A DNA stretch of 16,330 nt from Verrucomicrobiaceae bacterium (GCA_003820635.1 RPOS01000059.1:1-16330), one strand, 5' to 3'. Counted from the first letter of the stretch, positions 1-8,623 are shown. Program-made: numbers and translations. The notes: generated by a model not told the origin, from the letters alone.

Positions 1-43
1 ACTCATAATCCCTTGGTCCAGGGTTCAAATCCCTGCGGGCCCA
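1..43 (+). tRNA. 3' part of a tRNA with CAU anticodon (tRNA-Ile2 more likely than elongator Met)
   Basis: The sequence starts inside the anticodon arm. A seven-base loop CTCATAA (2-8) carries anticodon CAT at 4-6. The T arm follows: stem CAGGG (19-23), loop TTCAAAT (24-30), stem CCCTG (31-35). The acceptor 3' strand is CGGGCCC (36-42) with discriminator A at 43. The next bases are CT, so CCA is not encoded and would be added after transcription. The GC-rich acceptor stem and the TTGGTC variable loop resemble tRNA-Ile2, which reads AUA after lysidine modification of C34. The identity elements in the 5' half lie outside the window, so elongator Met cannot be excluded. Confidence 0.88.
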
Positions 44-263
44 CTTTGAAAAACCAACAACTTAATAAGGTGGCTTAACAAATAGTGACCACCACCGATG
101 ACCACCTCGCCCTAAAGTTTCCTTGATTTCCGCGGTCACGCAGGGCTTTCCGTGAATCCGCGATTGAGTGGAATCAGATCGGCGAAAACCATCGTCCGGC
201 TCCTCAAAAAATCCGCGAGCAAACAGACCTGTGAAGGCAATCATTGCAATCGCTGATGGCTTC

Positions 264-1058
264 ATGGCAAGCTGCGCACCCGTGGCCGCGCCGATTTCTG
301 AATCACCGCCTGAGGGTATCGCCCTGTTTGATCTCGATGGTACCTTGCTGCCGTGGGACTGCCAGTTGCTGTTCCGGCATTTCGTGCTGCGCCGCGAGCC
401 GTGGCGCGGGATGTTCCTGCCGGTGTTCCTGCTGTTTCTGCCGTTGGCGGGCCTGCTCGGTGCGGGACGGATGAAGCGGGTGTTTCTTAGTTTCCTGTGG
501 CGGATGAGTCCGGAGAAACTCGCGGAGCATTCCCAGGACTTCGCACGGGCGCTGATGCCGTCGATCTATCAGGAATTGCGGGATGATCTGGAAAAGCACC
601 GGGCGGCCGGTCATTTCCTGATTCTCGCTTCCGCGAGTCCGGAGTTTTATGTTTCGGAAATCGGGCGCGTGCTCGGCTTTGATCTCACGCTTGGCACGGT
701 GGTGGAAAGCGGCGGTTTTTTCCCGAAACTGGTGAATCACAAGGGCGTTGCAAAGGTCGTGCGGCTGAAGCGAGAGCTGCCCGCACCCTGGTTTGAAAAC
801 GGCAAGCTGCGCCGCTGCCATGGCTACACCGACAGCTGCGCGGACCTGCCGATGCTCGGGCTCTGCGAGGCTGCCACGGTGGTGAATCCCCCGCCACAGC
901 TCGCGGCGCTTGCGGGGCAATCCGGCTGGCGCATCGTGCGGCCAGCGCGGCCGTGGCGGAGCCGCCTGGATTTCGCGCTGCGGGTGCTGGCGCTTCTGAC
1001 CGGCCTCGGCCGCGCTCCGGCGGGGCTCACAGTGCGATCCGGAAAAAATCCCGCATGA
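264..1058 (+). CDS. HAD-IB family hydrolase (phosphoserine-phosphatase-like)
   Basis: A 264-residue haloacid-dehalogenase-superfamily phosphatase of the IB subclass, the group that contains SerB-like enzymes. Motif I is FDLDGTLL, with nucleophile D23 and acid D25. Motif II lies in LILASASPEFY. The motif III lysine is in NHKGVAK. Motif IV is GYTDSCADLPML (D190 and D194, Mg2+ binding). Between motifs I and II is a helical cap with a hydrophobic stretch (FLPVFLLFLPLAGLLG) that may touch the membrane. The frame is open upstream to a GTG at 168, but that extension is polar and unlike the family, so ATG 264 is preferred; no clear Shine-Dalgarno sequence is visible. The substrate is unknown. The last 32 bases overlap the 3' end of the convergent Nudix gene. 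Confidence 0.9.
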   Translation: MASCAPVAAPISESPPEGIALFDLDGTLLPWDCQLLFRHFVLRREPWRGMFLPVFLLFLPLAGLLGAGRMKRVFLSFLWRMSPEKLAEHSQDFARALMPSIYQELRDDLEKHRAAGHFLILASASPEFYVSEIGRVLGFDLTLGTVVESGGFFPKLVNHKGVAKVVRLKRELPAPWFENGKLRRCHGYTDSCADLPMLGLCEAATVVNPPPQLAALAGQSGWRIVRPARPWRSRLDFALRVLALLTGLGRAPAGLTVRSGKNPA

Positions 1059-1506
1059 CCTCGCGGTAAACATCGCGCTTGAATTCCGGCAGCCAGTCGA
1101 GATCGAACTCCTCCGGCGGGATCCAGCGGTAGGCGCGGAATTCGCGGGGCGTTTGGTCCACGTTCACCTGCGGGGCACCGGGTTTGAGATGGCAGAGGAA
1201 ATACGTCTGCTCCTGGCCGTGGCTGCCGTGCTTGCGGAGTTTCTTGCCGCGCGAGCCTTGGGGGTAGAGGTAGCGGTAGCCTTCGCGGCGGTCGATGACC
1301 TCGTAATGCCGGGGCTCAAGGCCAACTTCCTCGCGCACTTCCCGAAACAAGGCCTGTTCCGCAGTTTCACCGGCATCCACTCCGCCTTGCGGAAATTGCC
1401 AGGCACCGGGAATGGTCGCCCGCTCGCAAATCAGCAGGCTGCCGGCCGGATTCACAATGAGCGCGGCGACGTTGGCGCGGTAGCGAACCATGCGCGGAGT
1501 CTGCAT
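1027..1506 (-). CDS. rppH: Nudix hydrolase, RppH-like RNA pyrophosphohydrolase
   Basis: A 159-residue Nudix protein. The Nudix box spans residues 41-63 and fits G-x5-E-x7-REUxEExGU exactly (G41, E47, R55, E56, E59, E60, G62). It follows WQFPQGG, the wording typical of RppH and plant-type Ap4A hydrolases. RppH removes pyrophosphate from 5'-triphosphate mRNA and so triggers decay; Ap4A hydrolysis is the main alternative. The start at 1506 is supported by AAAAGG seven bases upstream on the minus strand. A second ATG (residue 6) would also give a complete domain. The gene converges on and overlaps the HAD gene and is divergent from the secreted-protein gene. The symbol is by family resemblance only. 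Confidence 0.9.
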   Translation of the reverse strand: MQTPRMVRYRANVAALIVNPAGSLLICERATIPGAWQFPQGGVDAGETAEQALFREVREEVGLEPRHYEVIDRREGYRYLYPQGSRGKKLRKHGSHGQEQTYFLCHLKPGAPQVNVDQTPREFRAYRWIPPEEFDLDWLPEFKRDVYREVMRDFFRIAL

Positions 1507-1542
1507 TTAGCGACCTTTTCTGGCAATGTTTAACTTTTCCTT

Positions 1543-1551
1543 ATTATTGCA
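1543..1551 (-). promoter_or_regulatory. possible extended -10 promoter for the Nudix gene
   Basis: On the minus strand this reads TGCAATAAT: an extended -10 TGn followed by AATAAT, five of six bases of the consensus. It sits about 36 bases before the Nudix start codon, in an AT-rich patch of an otherwise GC-rich window. I see no convincing -35 element. The same short divergent gap must also hold the promoter of the secreted-protein gene at 1596. Confidence 0.3.
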
Positions 1552-1595
1552 GGCGAATGCTGGCCAAGCGCCACTGGTTTTGCCACCTTGCCGCC

Positions 1596-2120
1596 ATGAT
1601 CAAAAAAGCCCTGCTGCTCGCTCTGATGTTGGTTTTGCCCGTGCATGCCCAGAATGCTCCCGCCGCCCAACCGAAAACCGATGACGCGCCACAGCCGAAT
1701 CGTTTCTGGCAGGCCACGCTGCCCGGCGGCCATTACATGGTGGCGCTGGACCGCGTCTCGGCCGTCAGCCGCCACCGATACGTGCTCGATGGCGCGGTGA
1801 TCGTCGATGAAGTCACCATCGACGCGATCGGCCAGGCGCTGGCACGTTTCTATTTCATCCAGCCCATCACCGCCACTGCCGAGAGCGCCGCCGGGGCTGC
1901 CGCAGCACGCCTCGCGGACCGGGCAGGGGAAGCCATCGACAAGGCCGCGAACGTCGCCGGCACGGATGTCCACCAGATGGTCATCAAGAAATTTCCCGAA
2001 ACCACCCACGCCCGCACCATCGAATACCGGTTGCTGTCCGCCGAAGAACTCGCCGCGCTTCACAACAGCATCCGCAGCGCTTGGGAAAGCGGCAAGGGAA
2101 GGAAGTTCGCAGTGAAATGA
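1596..2120 (+). CDS. small secreted protein of unknown function
   Basis: I do not recognise the family. The 174-residue product begins with a clear Sec signal peptide: MIKK, a hydrophobic run LLLALMLVLP, then a cleavage site after VHA (residues 16-18). The frame is open back to an ATG at 1557, but only the ATG at 1596 puts the signal at the N terminus. The mature protein has a Pro/Ala/Gln-rich linker, a probable folded part (RFWQATLPGGHYMVAL onward), an Ala-rich probable helix around residues 90-115, and a charged C-terminal helix ending in GKGRKFAVK. There are no cysteines and no lipobox. It lies between the divergent Nudix gene and the co-directional NifU-like gene, 48 bases upstream of the latter. 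A periplasmic or exported location is inferred. Confidence 0.8.
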   Translation: MIKKALLLALMLVLPVHAQNAPAAQPKTDDAPQPNRFWQATLPGGHYMVALDRVSAVSRHRYVLDGAVIVDEVTIDAIGQALARFYFIQPITATAESAAGAAAARLADRAGEAIDKAANVAGTDVHQMVIKKFPETTHARTIEYRLLSAEELAALHNSIRSAWESGKGRKFAVK

Positions 2121-2168
2121 GTCCAAGCGCCTGCTTGCGGGTTGAAATGGCACAAGTAAACTCCGCCC

Positions 2169-2633
2169 ATGAGTTCCTTCGAAAGCAAAGTCCAGGACGC
2201 CCTTGCCAATCCCAAAAACCAGGGGGAAATCCCGGACGCGGATGCGGTGGGCACCGTTGGCTCGCCGGAATGCGGCGACATGCTGCGGATGTGGCTGAAG
2301 TTCACCGAAAAGGACGGCAAGCGGGTGATCGACCGCGCGTCGTTCCAGGCATTCGGCTGCCAGACGGCCATCGCCGTGGCCTCGATGGCCACCGAGCTGC
2401 TCAAGGGCAAGACCGCCGAGGAAGCGAAGCATTTGAGCGCTCAGGAGCTCGCCGGAGATCTCGGCGCGCTGCCGCCGATGAAAATCCACTGCGGTCAACT
2501 CGTGGAAGGGGCGCTGCGCAACGCGCTCGACCAATCCGCCCCGGCGGAAACTCCGGCGGCGATGGCTCCCACGCTCGCCGCGGATCTGCACCGTCCATCC
2601 GCTGGAAAAATCCGCATCGTGCCCATCGAGTGA
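2169..2633 (+). CDS. IscU/NifU N-terminal domain protein (Fe-S cluster scaffold-like)
   Basis: A 154-residue protein carrying the IscU/NifU-N fold. All expected ligands are visible: C35 in GSPECGD with D37, C64 in FGCQTA, and H107-C108 in KIHCGQ. These are the three cysteines, plus Asp and His, that hold a nascent [2Fe-2S] cluster in IscU. The region AFGCQTAIAVASMATELLKGK is typical of the family. The last 35 or so residues (Ala/Pro-rich linker and GKIRIVPIE) are an extra tail, with no NifU C-terminal domain. No cysteine desulfurase, HscA/HscB or SUF genes are in view. Instead an ABC transporter gene starts 22 bases downstream, on the same strand and probably co-transcribed. A role as a scaffold or Fe-S delivery protein is inferred from the family. 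Confidence 0.9.
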   Translation: MSSFESKVQDALANPKNQGEIPDADAVGTVGSPECGDMLRMWLKFTEKDGKRVIDRASFQAFGCQTAIAVASMATELLKGKTAEEAKHLSAQELAGDLGALPPMKIHCGQLVEGALRNALDQSAPAETPAAMAPTLAADLHRPSAGKIRIVPIE

Positions 2634-2655
2634 TCCAGTCCTCCATTCCAATTCC

Positions 2656-4377
2656 GTGTTAGAACTCAAGGAAGTCAGTTTCACCGTCCGCAAGGATGGC
2701 GCGGAAATCCCGCTGGTGGACCAGGTGTCCATCGAGGTGCCGAGAGGGCATTTCATGGCGATCGTCGGCCCGTCCGGCTGTGGCAAGACCACGCTGCTCA
2801 AGACCATCGCCGGGCTCAATCCGGAGTCGGCCGGCGCCTTGTTCTGGGATGGACGGAATCTTTCCGAAGACGGGGATTTCTCGCCCACCGAGATCGGCTA
2901 CGTGCCGCAGTTCTCCATCGCTTATGATCCGCTCACCGTGGATGAATCCGTGGAGGCCGCCACCCGGCTGCGGGTGCGCTGCGGCGGCACGGCGGAGCTC
3001 GATGCCCGCATCGACCGCGTGCTGGAGGAAACCGGGCTGGCCGCCATCGCGGACCGCCAGGTGAAAGTTCTATCAGGTGGCCAGAAGCGCCGGCTCGGGC
3101 TGGCGATGGAGCTGGTTTCCGATCCGAAAATCCTGCTCTGCGACGAGGTCACCTCCGGCCTGGACCCGCGCTCGGAGCGGGAAATCGTCCATCTGCTTCA
3201 CGACCTCTCGCGAAAGGACGGCCGCATCGTGCTTTCGGTCACGCATTCGCTCGCGCATCTGGAGTTGTATGATTCCATCCTTGTCCTGCACGAGGGGCGT
3301 GTGGCCTTCCACGGTCCGCCCGGGCAACTCACCCATTACTTCTCCGTGCATGACACCGAGGAGGTTTATCCGCGACTCGCCACCCAGGCATCCGCGAGCT
3401 GGCGGTCGTCCTGGCGCAAGCACAGCGCATCCTATCAGAAAATGATCCGCCACAACCGAGAGCGGCTCATTGCCGGCGGCGGCCTGCATGTTCCCGTGGA
3501 GCCTGCGGAAACCGCCGGGCTGCGCCTGCCGGGATTTTTCAGCCAGTTCCTCACCCTGATATCGCGGCGCTGGCGCATCTTCTCGCGGGACCGCGGCCAG
3601 GTCATGCTGCAGCTCGCCATCCTGCTCTGCTTCCCGGTGCTGGTGACGATTTTCAGCGACAAGGCATCCGGCAACATCCGCCGCTATTCGGACATGCGCC
3701 AGACCGACATTGCGGCGGAAATCCAGGAGCAGCAAAGCGTCCGGGCGGACCAGGCCAAGGTCGGCTCCGCCGTGTCCGGCATCATCATGTTCCAGGTGGT
3801 GCTGCTCTCGCTGATGGGTTCTAACAACTCGGCGCGGGAAATCGCCGGCGAGCGCCCGGTTTACGAGAAGGAGAAATTCGGCGGCTTGCGGCCATCGGCC
3901 TATCTTGCGTCGAAGGTGGCGTTTCTCTCCTGTCTGGTGCTCACGCAGTCGTTGTGGATGGCGTTCTTCGTGAATTTCTTCGGGCCCTTCCGTGGGGATT
4001 TCGTCCAGCACGCGGTTTTCCTGCTGCTGGTCAATGCGGCGATGACTTCCATCTGCCTGGCCATTTCCGCGCTGATGCGCACGGCGGAGCAGGCGTCGCT
4101 GCTTTCGATCTATCTGGTGGGCTTCCAGCTTCCGCTTTCCGGCGCGGTGCTCGCGCTGCCGGAGAAGATCGAGGTTTTCACCCGCCCGTTCATCTCCGCT
4201 TACTGGGCGTGGTCCGGCTCGGTGGAAGCCTTGCAGACGCAGGTGCACGCCGCGGTGAAATCCGTGATCGACACCGGTCTTTCCGCGCAAGAAATCTGCC
4301 TTTACGCGCTGGTGGCCCACATCCTGGCGGGCCTCATCGCGGCGTGGATCGGAGCCTCGCGGCCGCAGTGGGAATGA
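2656..4377 (+). CDS. ABCG-type ABC transporter, ATPase fused to ABC-2 membrane domain
   Basis: A 573-residue half transporter with the nucleotide-binding domain first and the membrane domain second, the ABCG/White order. Visible motifs are Walker A GPSGCGKT (38-45), Q-loop Q85, signature LSGGQ (139-143), Walker B ILLCDE (159-164), D-loop SGLD and switch H197. After a linker come about six hydrophobic segments (near 317-333, 372-390, 420-440, 452-472, 482-500 and 548-566). Between the second and third lies the conserved block REIAGERPVYEKEKFGGLRPSAYLASK-like at about 394-420, typical of ABCG transporters. Translation starts at a GTG; no strong Shine-Dalgarno is seen, so coupling to the NifU-like gene 22 bases upstream is plausible. 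It would act as a dimer in the inner membrane. The substrate is unknown. Confidence 0.93.
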   Translation: MLELKEVSFTVRKDGAEIPLVDQVSIEVPRGHFMAIVGPSGCGKTTLLKTIAGLNPESAGALFWDGRNLSEDGDFSPTEIGYVPQFSIAYDPLTVDESVEAATRLRVRCGGTAELDARIDRVLEETGLAAIADRQVKVLSGGQKRRLGLAMELVSDPKILLCDEVTSGLDPRSEREIVHLLHDLSRKDGRIVLSVTHSLAHLELYDSILVLHEGRVAFHGPPGQLTHYFSVHDTEEVYPRLATQASASWRSSWRKHSASYQKMIRHNRERLIAGGGLHVPVEPAETAGLRLPGFFSQFLTLISRRWRIFSRDRGQVMLQLAILLCFPVLVTIFSDKASGNIRRYSDMRQTDIAAEIQEQQSVRADQAKVGSAVSGIIMFQVVLLSLMGSNNSAREIAGERPVYEKEKFGGLRPSAYLASKVAFLSCLVLTQSLWMAFFVNFFGPFRGDFVQHAVFLLLVNAAMTSICLAISALMRTAEQASLLSIYLVGFQLPLSGAVLALPEKIEVFTRPFISAYWAWSGSVEALQTQVHAAVKSVIDTGLSAQEICLYALVAHILAGLIAAWIGASRPQWE

Positions 4378-4404
4378 GCCATGCACGCGGCATGCAGCCG
4401 TTTT

Positions 4405-6609
4405 TCAAAACGCGCCGTTGAGCTTGCGGCCGGCCCAGAAGGTGCCTAACAGCACAATCAGCGCGGTGAGGGTGCCCCAGTGGGACCACAGCGGGATGCG
4501 GCTTTCCAGCGGGCGCGGCTCGGGCAGGGCGTTGATCTCCTTGACCAGCTCGGCAAGCTGCGCGGGCTGGATCACCCGGCCTTTGGAAACGCGGGCCATT
4601 TCCTCCAGCACTTCCGGGCGCGCCGGTTGGCCGGTTTTCTCGATTTCCACGCCTTGGGCGAGCAGGGTGGTTTCCAGCGGCTTGTCCTCCGCTCCGCTGG
4701 CGGTGGCACGGATCTTCCATGCCCCGGGCAGGTCCACTTTGAAGCGCCCGCTGAAGGCTCCCCAGGCGCTTTCGTTTTTCTGCAGCTCGATGCGCTGGCT
4801 GCGGCCGTCGGGTGCTGTTAGATCGATGGCCACCGAGCCTTTTTCCAGCGGTGCGCCGTTGGCGTCGAAGGCGTTGGCATTGAGGGTGACGGTGGAGCCG
4901 GGCTCCGGGCGCTCCGGGGTGAAGAAGAGGCGCACGCGCTGGCCGGATGCCATGTTGCGCTGGTAGGACATCCAGCGCGCCACCTGGCCCCAGAAGCGGT
5001 AGTGATAGAGATCCTCCACGCCGCGGCGCCAGCGCCATGCGGAGTCGATGCCCATGAAGAGCACCTTGCCATTGCCGGCGGGTCTGGTGACCAGCAGCGG
5101 CACGGGGCCGAACTTGTCGCGGCGGTTGCCATGCACGGCGAGCACCTCGCTGCCGCCCTTTGCCTTGATGACCGGCGCGTGCCAGAAGAAACCCGGCAGC
5201 CTGCGCCAGATCTCCGGGTTTTCCTGCTCGTTATCGCCGAGCATGGTGAGCAGCGAGCCGCGGCCCTCGGTGGTGAGCGTGAGCGGCGCGGCGATGGATT
5301 CGGAAAATCCGGCGGGCTTGTCCTCGTCGAGCATCACCGGGATGAGGTCGGAGAGCTCGGTTTCCAACAATGACATCTGGTTGCCCTGCGGACCGGGCAT
5401 GAAGATGACGCCGGACGCCTGGTTTTCCACAAGGCCACGGATGAGAGCGCATTGCTCCTTGGTGAGTTGGTCGTTTTTCACGCCCACGTCTCCGAGGAAG
5501 ATGACGTCGAATTTGGCGAGTTCTTCCAGTTTCTCGGGAAAGGCCTGGATGTAGTCCTTGCCACCGCCGGGGCCGAGCTGCGGGTGGAAAAGCAGGCAGG
5601 AGAGCTCGACGCCGGGGTCGCGCGAGAGCGCGTTGCGCAGGAAGCGGTATTCCCAGCGCGGCAGGCTCTCGATGACGAGCACGCGGATTTTTTCCGGGCG
5701 GCCGGCGATGGTGAACTTGCGTGAGTTGTTAGAAACGACGAGTTCGCCATCCGCCACCGGGATGGAGAGTTCCAGGGTGGAGGTGCCTTCCTTCTCGATG
5801 CGCCAGAGGATGGAATCGTAGGTTTCCGAATTCGGCGGCAGGATGATGTCCTTGGTTTGCGTGCGCCCGGCATCGTCGCGCAGGCGGACGATGGTGCGCA
5901 CCTGCCGGTCCAGCGAGGAGCGGATGGTGAAGGGGATCTGCACGTTTTCGCCGGTGATGCCGTAAGTGGGCGCGGATACTGTTAGAAGATCGAGGTCCGG
6001 CAGCCGCGTCTGACTGCCCACCGGGATGGTGAACAACGGCACGCCGCGGACACGCATCTTCTGTGCGGCGACGACCGGTGGCTGGCCGAGGTTGTAGTCG
6101 CCATCGCTGAAAAGCACGACGGCGCGGAGGTTGTTCTGTTCTTTGAGCAACCCGCTGAGGGGCGATTCGAGATCGGAGCCGGAGAGCGCGGGATTTTCAG
6201 CATCCGGCGTGGCGAAGGGCAGGGCTTCGACATCGTTCGCACCCTCGGCTTCGAGGGGTTTCCAAAGCTCGGAGGCGAGGGCCTTTTTCACCCAGGCGGC
6301 ACGGGAGACGACGTCGGCCTTGGCGGATAGGACGGGCGGCAGCGGCGCGTCGATGGTGCCCATCGACTTCGAGTCGTCCCACAGGATGGCGATCTTCGGC
6401 TTGGTGTTCGGATGGATGATGGTGCGCCATTCCGGCTGCCACAGCAGGATGACCACGGCGAGCGCGGCGAGCATGCGCAGGATTTCCAAAGCCGCGGTGC
6501 GCCCGCGGTGAGGGCTGCGTTTCCAAGTGAGAAACGACAACGAGCCGATCAGGATCAAGGCAATGATGCCGATCCAGAGCGTGACGGGAGTGGGGGAGAG
6601 GTGGAGCAC
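4405..6609 (-). CDS. membrane-anchored VWA / glutamine-amidotransferase-like protein of the MoxR cluster
   Basis: About 734 residues. Two N-terminal membrane spans (TLWIGIIALILIGSLSF and ILRMLAALAVVILLW) are followed by a VWA-like domain whose MIDAS motif is DDSKS (DxSxS, about residues 78-82), with FSDGDYN later. Next are beta-rich segments and a class-I glutamine-amidotransferase-like region (IRVLVIESLPRWEYRFLRNAL and onward). A C-terminal span (TLTALIVLLGTFW) ends the protein. I see no obvious amidotransferase catalytic Cys in a nucleophile elbow, so the domain is probably non-enzymatic. The start chosen is GTG 6609, with GAGAG eleven bases upstream. A TTG at 6627 would add six residues but has no ribosome site. 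It is the last gene of the five-gene minus-strand cluster, 34 bases after the BatA-like gene. Confidence 0.85.
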   Translation of the reverse strand: MLHLSPTPVTLWIGIIALILIGSLSFLTWKRSPHRGRTAALEILRMLAALAVVILLWQPEWRTIIHPNTKPKIAILWDDSKSMGTIDAPLPPVLSAKADVVSRAAWVKKALASELWKPLEAEGANDVEALPFATPDAENPALSGSDLESPLSGLLKEQNNLRAVVLFSDGDYNLGQPPVVAAQKMRVRGVPLFTIPVGSQTRLPDLDLLTVSAPTYGITGENVQIPFTIRSSLDRQVRTIVRLRDDAGRTQTKDIILPPNSETYDSILWRIEKEGTSTLELSIPVADGELVVSNNSRKFTIAGRPEKIRVLVIESLPRWEYRFLRNALSRDPGVELSCLLFHPQLGPGGGKDYIQAFPEKLEELAKFDVIFLGDVGVKNDQLTKEQCALIRGLVENQASGVIFMPGPQGNQMSLLETELSDLIPVMLDEDKPAGFSESIAAPLTLTTEGRGSLLTMLGDNEQENPEIWRRLPGFFWHAPVIKAKGGSEVLAVHGNRRDKFGPVPLLVTRPAGNGKVLFMGIDSAWRWRRGVEDLYHYRFWGQVARWMSYQRNMASGQRVRLFFTPERPEPGSTVTLNANAFDANGAPLEKGSVAIDLTAPDGRSQRIELQKNESAWGAFSGRFKVDLPGAWKIRATASGAEDKPLETTLLAQGVEIEKTGQPARPEVLEEMARVSKGRVIQPAQLAELVKEINALPEPRPLESRIPLWSHWGTLTALIVLLGTFWAGRKLNGAF

Positions 6610-6643
6610 TATGGATGAAACTCTCAATTCGAAACGATGGGCA

Positions 6644-8623
6644 TCAGGCTGCGGTTTTTTGAGGCAAGGCCTCGGTGATGGTTTTCTTCGGCAGACACAG
6701 CAGCGCTTCCGAGATGAGGAAAAAAAGAACGGCTACGAGAAAGGCGCGCCAGACGTCGCGGGAGATGTTGGGGTCGTTGGCTTGGCCGGCTTGGTCGAGC
6801 AGGGTGTAGCGGGTGCCGTCCAGGACGGCGTCGAGCGCCTCGCGGGAGAGGATTTCCGGTGAGTCCTCGGCTGGCGGGCGGTTGAGTGCGAGCAGGCGCT
6901 CGCCAAGACGATGGATGCCGGCTTCATAATCGGCGTTGGCCGGATCCGGGCTGCCGTAATCATCGATGCGGCTGCGCGTTTCACCCGGCAGCAGACTGGC
7001 GGCGGGCGAGCCGACATCGGCATGATGTGAAGCGTCGAAGCGCTCCGCCCCGGCGGCGATGATGCGCTGGACTGCGGGCAGCAGGACATCGGCGTCGCCG
7101 AGATTGGACCAGGTATAATCCGGGATGGAGCCGAGGAACCATGCGGTGCCGTGATCGAAAATCCGGCGGATCAACGCGGGCTCGCCGTCCTCCCAGCGGG
7201 CGAGCGGTGTGAAGTCGCCTAACGGAATCTGGCGGCGGATGGCCTTGAGGCGGTTGCCGGCGACGGGGGTGCCGTCGATGCCGTCGCGCAGCGGTCCATC
7301 CGTGTGATTCCAATCACCGAGGATGAAGAATTTCCCGGCGGGAGCTTCCGTGGGGTCGGCCCACGAGAGGCCGCTGAATGAGATGTCAGACGGTGTGCCG
7401 TGTGGCAGGAAAAGCACGTGACCGCCGGAATTGAGGAAATTCTGCAGGGCATCTGCGGCGGGGCCGGCAGGCAGTGGTGCGGCCCACAGGATGGCGGCAA
7501 GGTCCGCAGTGATGGCAGCGGCAGCCTCTGCCGGATCGACACGGCGGGTTGCGTGATTTTCCAAACCCGGCGGCGCCGCGGCCAGTGCTAGGTAATCGGC
7601 GCTTTCGCCTGGGGGCGAAACAAGCAGCGATTGGATGGGGCGTGCCGGGCCGTAGGCGAAGAACGCGGCGTTGTCGCGCGGGTTGCCATCGGCGGGAATC
7701 GAGAGCCAGCCATGGCCGGTCTCGCTGCCGGCGGGTAGGGCGATGCGCTTCTGGAATCGCAACGATTGGCCGGGCATGGTGAGGTTCTCGGTGGTGCGGC
7801 TGCCGTTGAGCTGGGTGGTGAGCGGAATGGCGGATGTGCCGCGGGCCTCGCCGGAGCGCAGGATTTCGAGATCCAGCAGGAGTTCATCGCCGGAGCGGTG
7901 CGAGCTTAATAGTCTGATCGATGAGTTGGCCGCGGTGGGGCCGGTGATCGAGAGTACGCGCACGGCGGGTTTCTGCGGCAGTGCGGACAAGCTGGCGCGG
8001 GCGGCGGCCCAGCGTTCGTCGTCCGGTTTCCAATTCGATTCCTGGAGATCGGAGACAAGCCACACTTCCGAGCGGCCGGTAATGTCTGTTAGAAGCTCGG
8101 CGGCGCGTGCCAGCAGTGCGGGCAAGTCCGCCGTGCTGTCGGTGCTGGCGGTGGAGGATAGAGTGTCGAGGATTTCGGGCGAGGGGATTTCCTGCGGCCG
8201 GCCGCTGGCGCTGTCGATCAGCACGAGGCGCGCTGAACCGAGATCGGCCATGGCATCCCGTACTTTGCTGATGGCGGTTTCACGGCGCGATGCGAGCCCG
8301 TCGCCGGGCCTGATCTCCATCGAGGCGGAGCGGTCTAACAGCAGGACCACGGTGTCGATGGAGCCTCCGCCCCAGCCGATGAGGCCGGAAACGATGGGCC
8401 GGGCCGCGGCAAGCGCGAGCGCGGCAATGGCCAGCGCGCGGCAGGTGAGGATGAGAATGTTGCGGAGCTTCTTCTTGCCGCGGGACTGCCGCGAGGCCTT
8501 GAGCAGGAATTGCATCGCCGCCCACTGGATGGTCTTGTGGCGGCGGCGGTTGATCAGGTGGATCGCGATGGGCACTGCGGCCGCCGCGAGAAACCAGAGC
8601 AGGAGTGGTGCAAGGAAAAGCAT
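6644..8623 (-). CDS. BatA-type membrane protein with VWA domain
   Basis: A 659-residue protein with the BatA/aerotolerance-regulator N-terminal domain: MLFLAPLLLWFLAAAAVPIAIHL with the following INRRR, then residues 50-85 with a second span. A VWA domain follows, with MIDAS motif DRSAS (97-101) after VVLLL. The middle part is a long periplasmic-looking region. A C-terminal span (AFLVAVLFFLISEALLCL) is followed by a basic tail. Such proteins are found with MoxR and DUF58 partners and are linked to envelope stress or oxygen tolerance in some bacteria; the exact function is not settled. Its ATG shares one base with the stop codon of the DUF58 gene (TGATG), so translation of the two is very probably coupled. 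Confidence 0.9.
   Translation of the reverse strand: MLFLAPLLLWFLAAAAVPIAIHLINRRRHKTIQWAAMQFLLKASRQSRGKKKLRNILILTCRALAIAALALAAARPIVSGLIGWGGGSIDTVVLLLDRSASMEIRPGDGLASRRETAISKVRDAMADLGSARLVLIDSASGRPQEIPSPEILDTLSSTASTDSTADLPALLARAAELLTDITGRSEVWLVSDLQESNWKPDDERWAAARASLSALPQKPAVRVLSITGPTAANSSIRLLSSHRSGDELLLDLEILRSGEARGTSAIPLTTQLNGSRTTENLTMPGQSLRFQKRIALPAGSETGHGWLSIPADGNPRDNAAFFAYGPARPIQSLLVSPPGESADYLALAAAPPGLENHATRRVDPAEAAAAITADLAAILWAAPLPAGPAADALQNFLNSGGHVLFLPHGTPSDISFSGLSWADPTEAPAGKFFILGDWNHTDGPLRDGIDGTPVAGNRLKAIRRQIPLGDFTPLARWEDGEPALIRRIFDHGTAWFLGSIPDYTWSNLGDADVLLPAVQRIIAAGAERFDASHHADVGSPAASLLPGETRSRIDDYGSPDPANADYEAGIHRLGERLLALNRPPAEDSPEILSREALDAVLDGTRYTLLDQAGQANDPNISRDVWRAFLVAVLFFLISEALLCLPKKTITEALPQKTAA

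Noticed and set aside
44..263. Gap between the tRNA and the HAD gene as an integration (att) scar or degraded integrase
   Set aside because: It is slightly more AT-rich at its left end and has a repeated GACCACC, but I find no second copy of the tRNA 3' end and no integrase-like peptide in any frame. Apart from the GTG-initiated upstream extension of the HAD frame I see nothing in it.
168..263. GTG-initiated N-terminal extension of the HAD protein
   Set aside because: The 32 extra residues are polar, with no family similarity; ATG 264 gives a normal length.
303..1073. Long antisense open frames (also at 1530-2888, 3073-4386, 7671-8639 and 12951-14639)
   Set aside because: They mirror strongly supported genes on the other strand, are Arg/Pro/Gly/His-rich and have no recognisable domains; high GC keeps such frames open.
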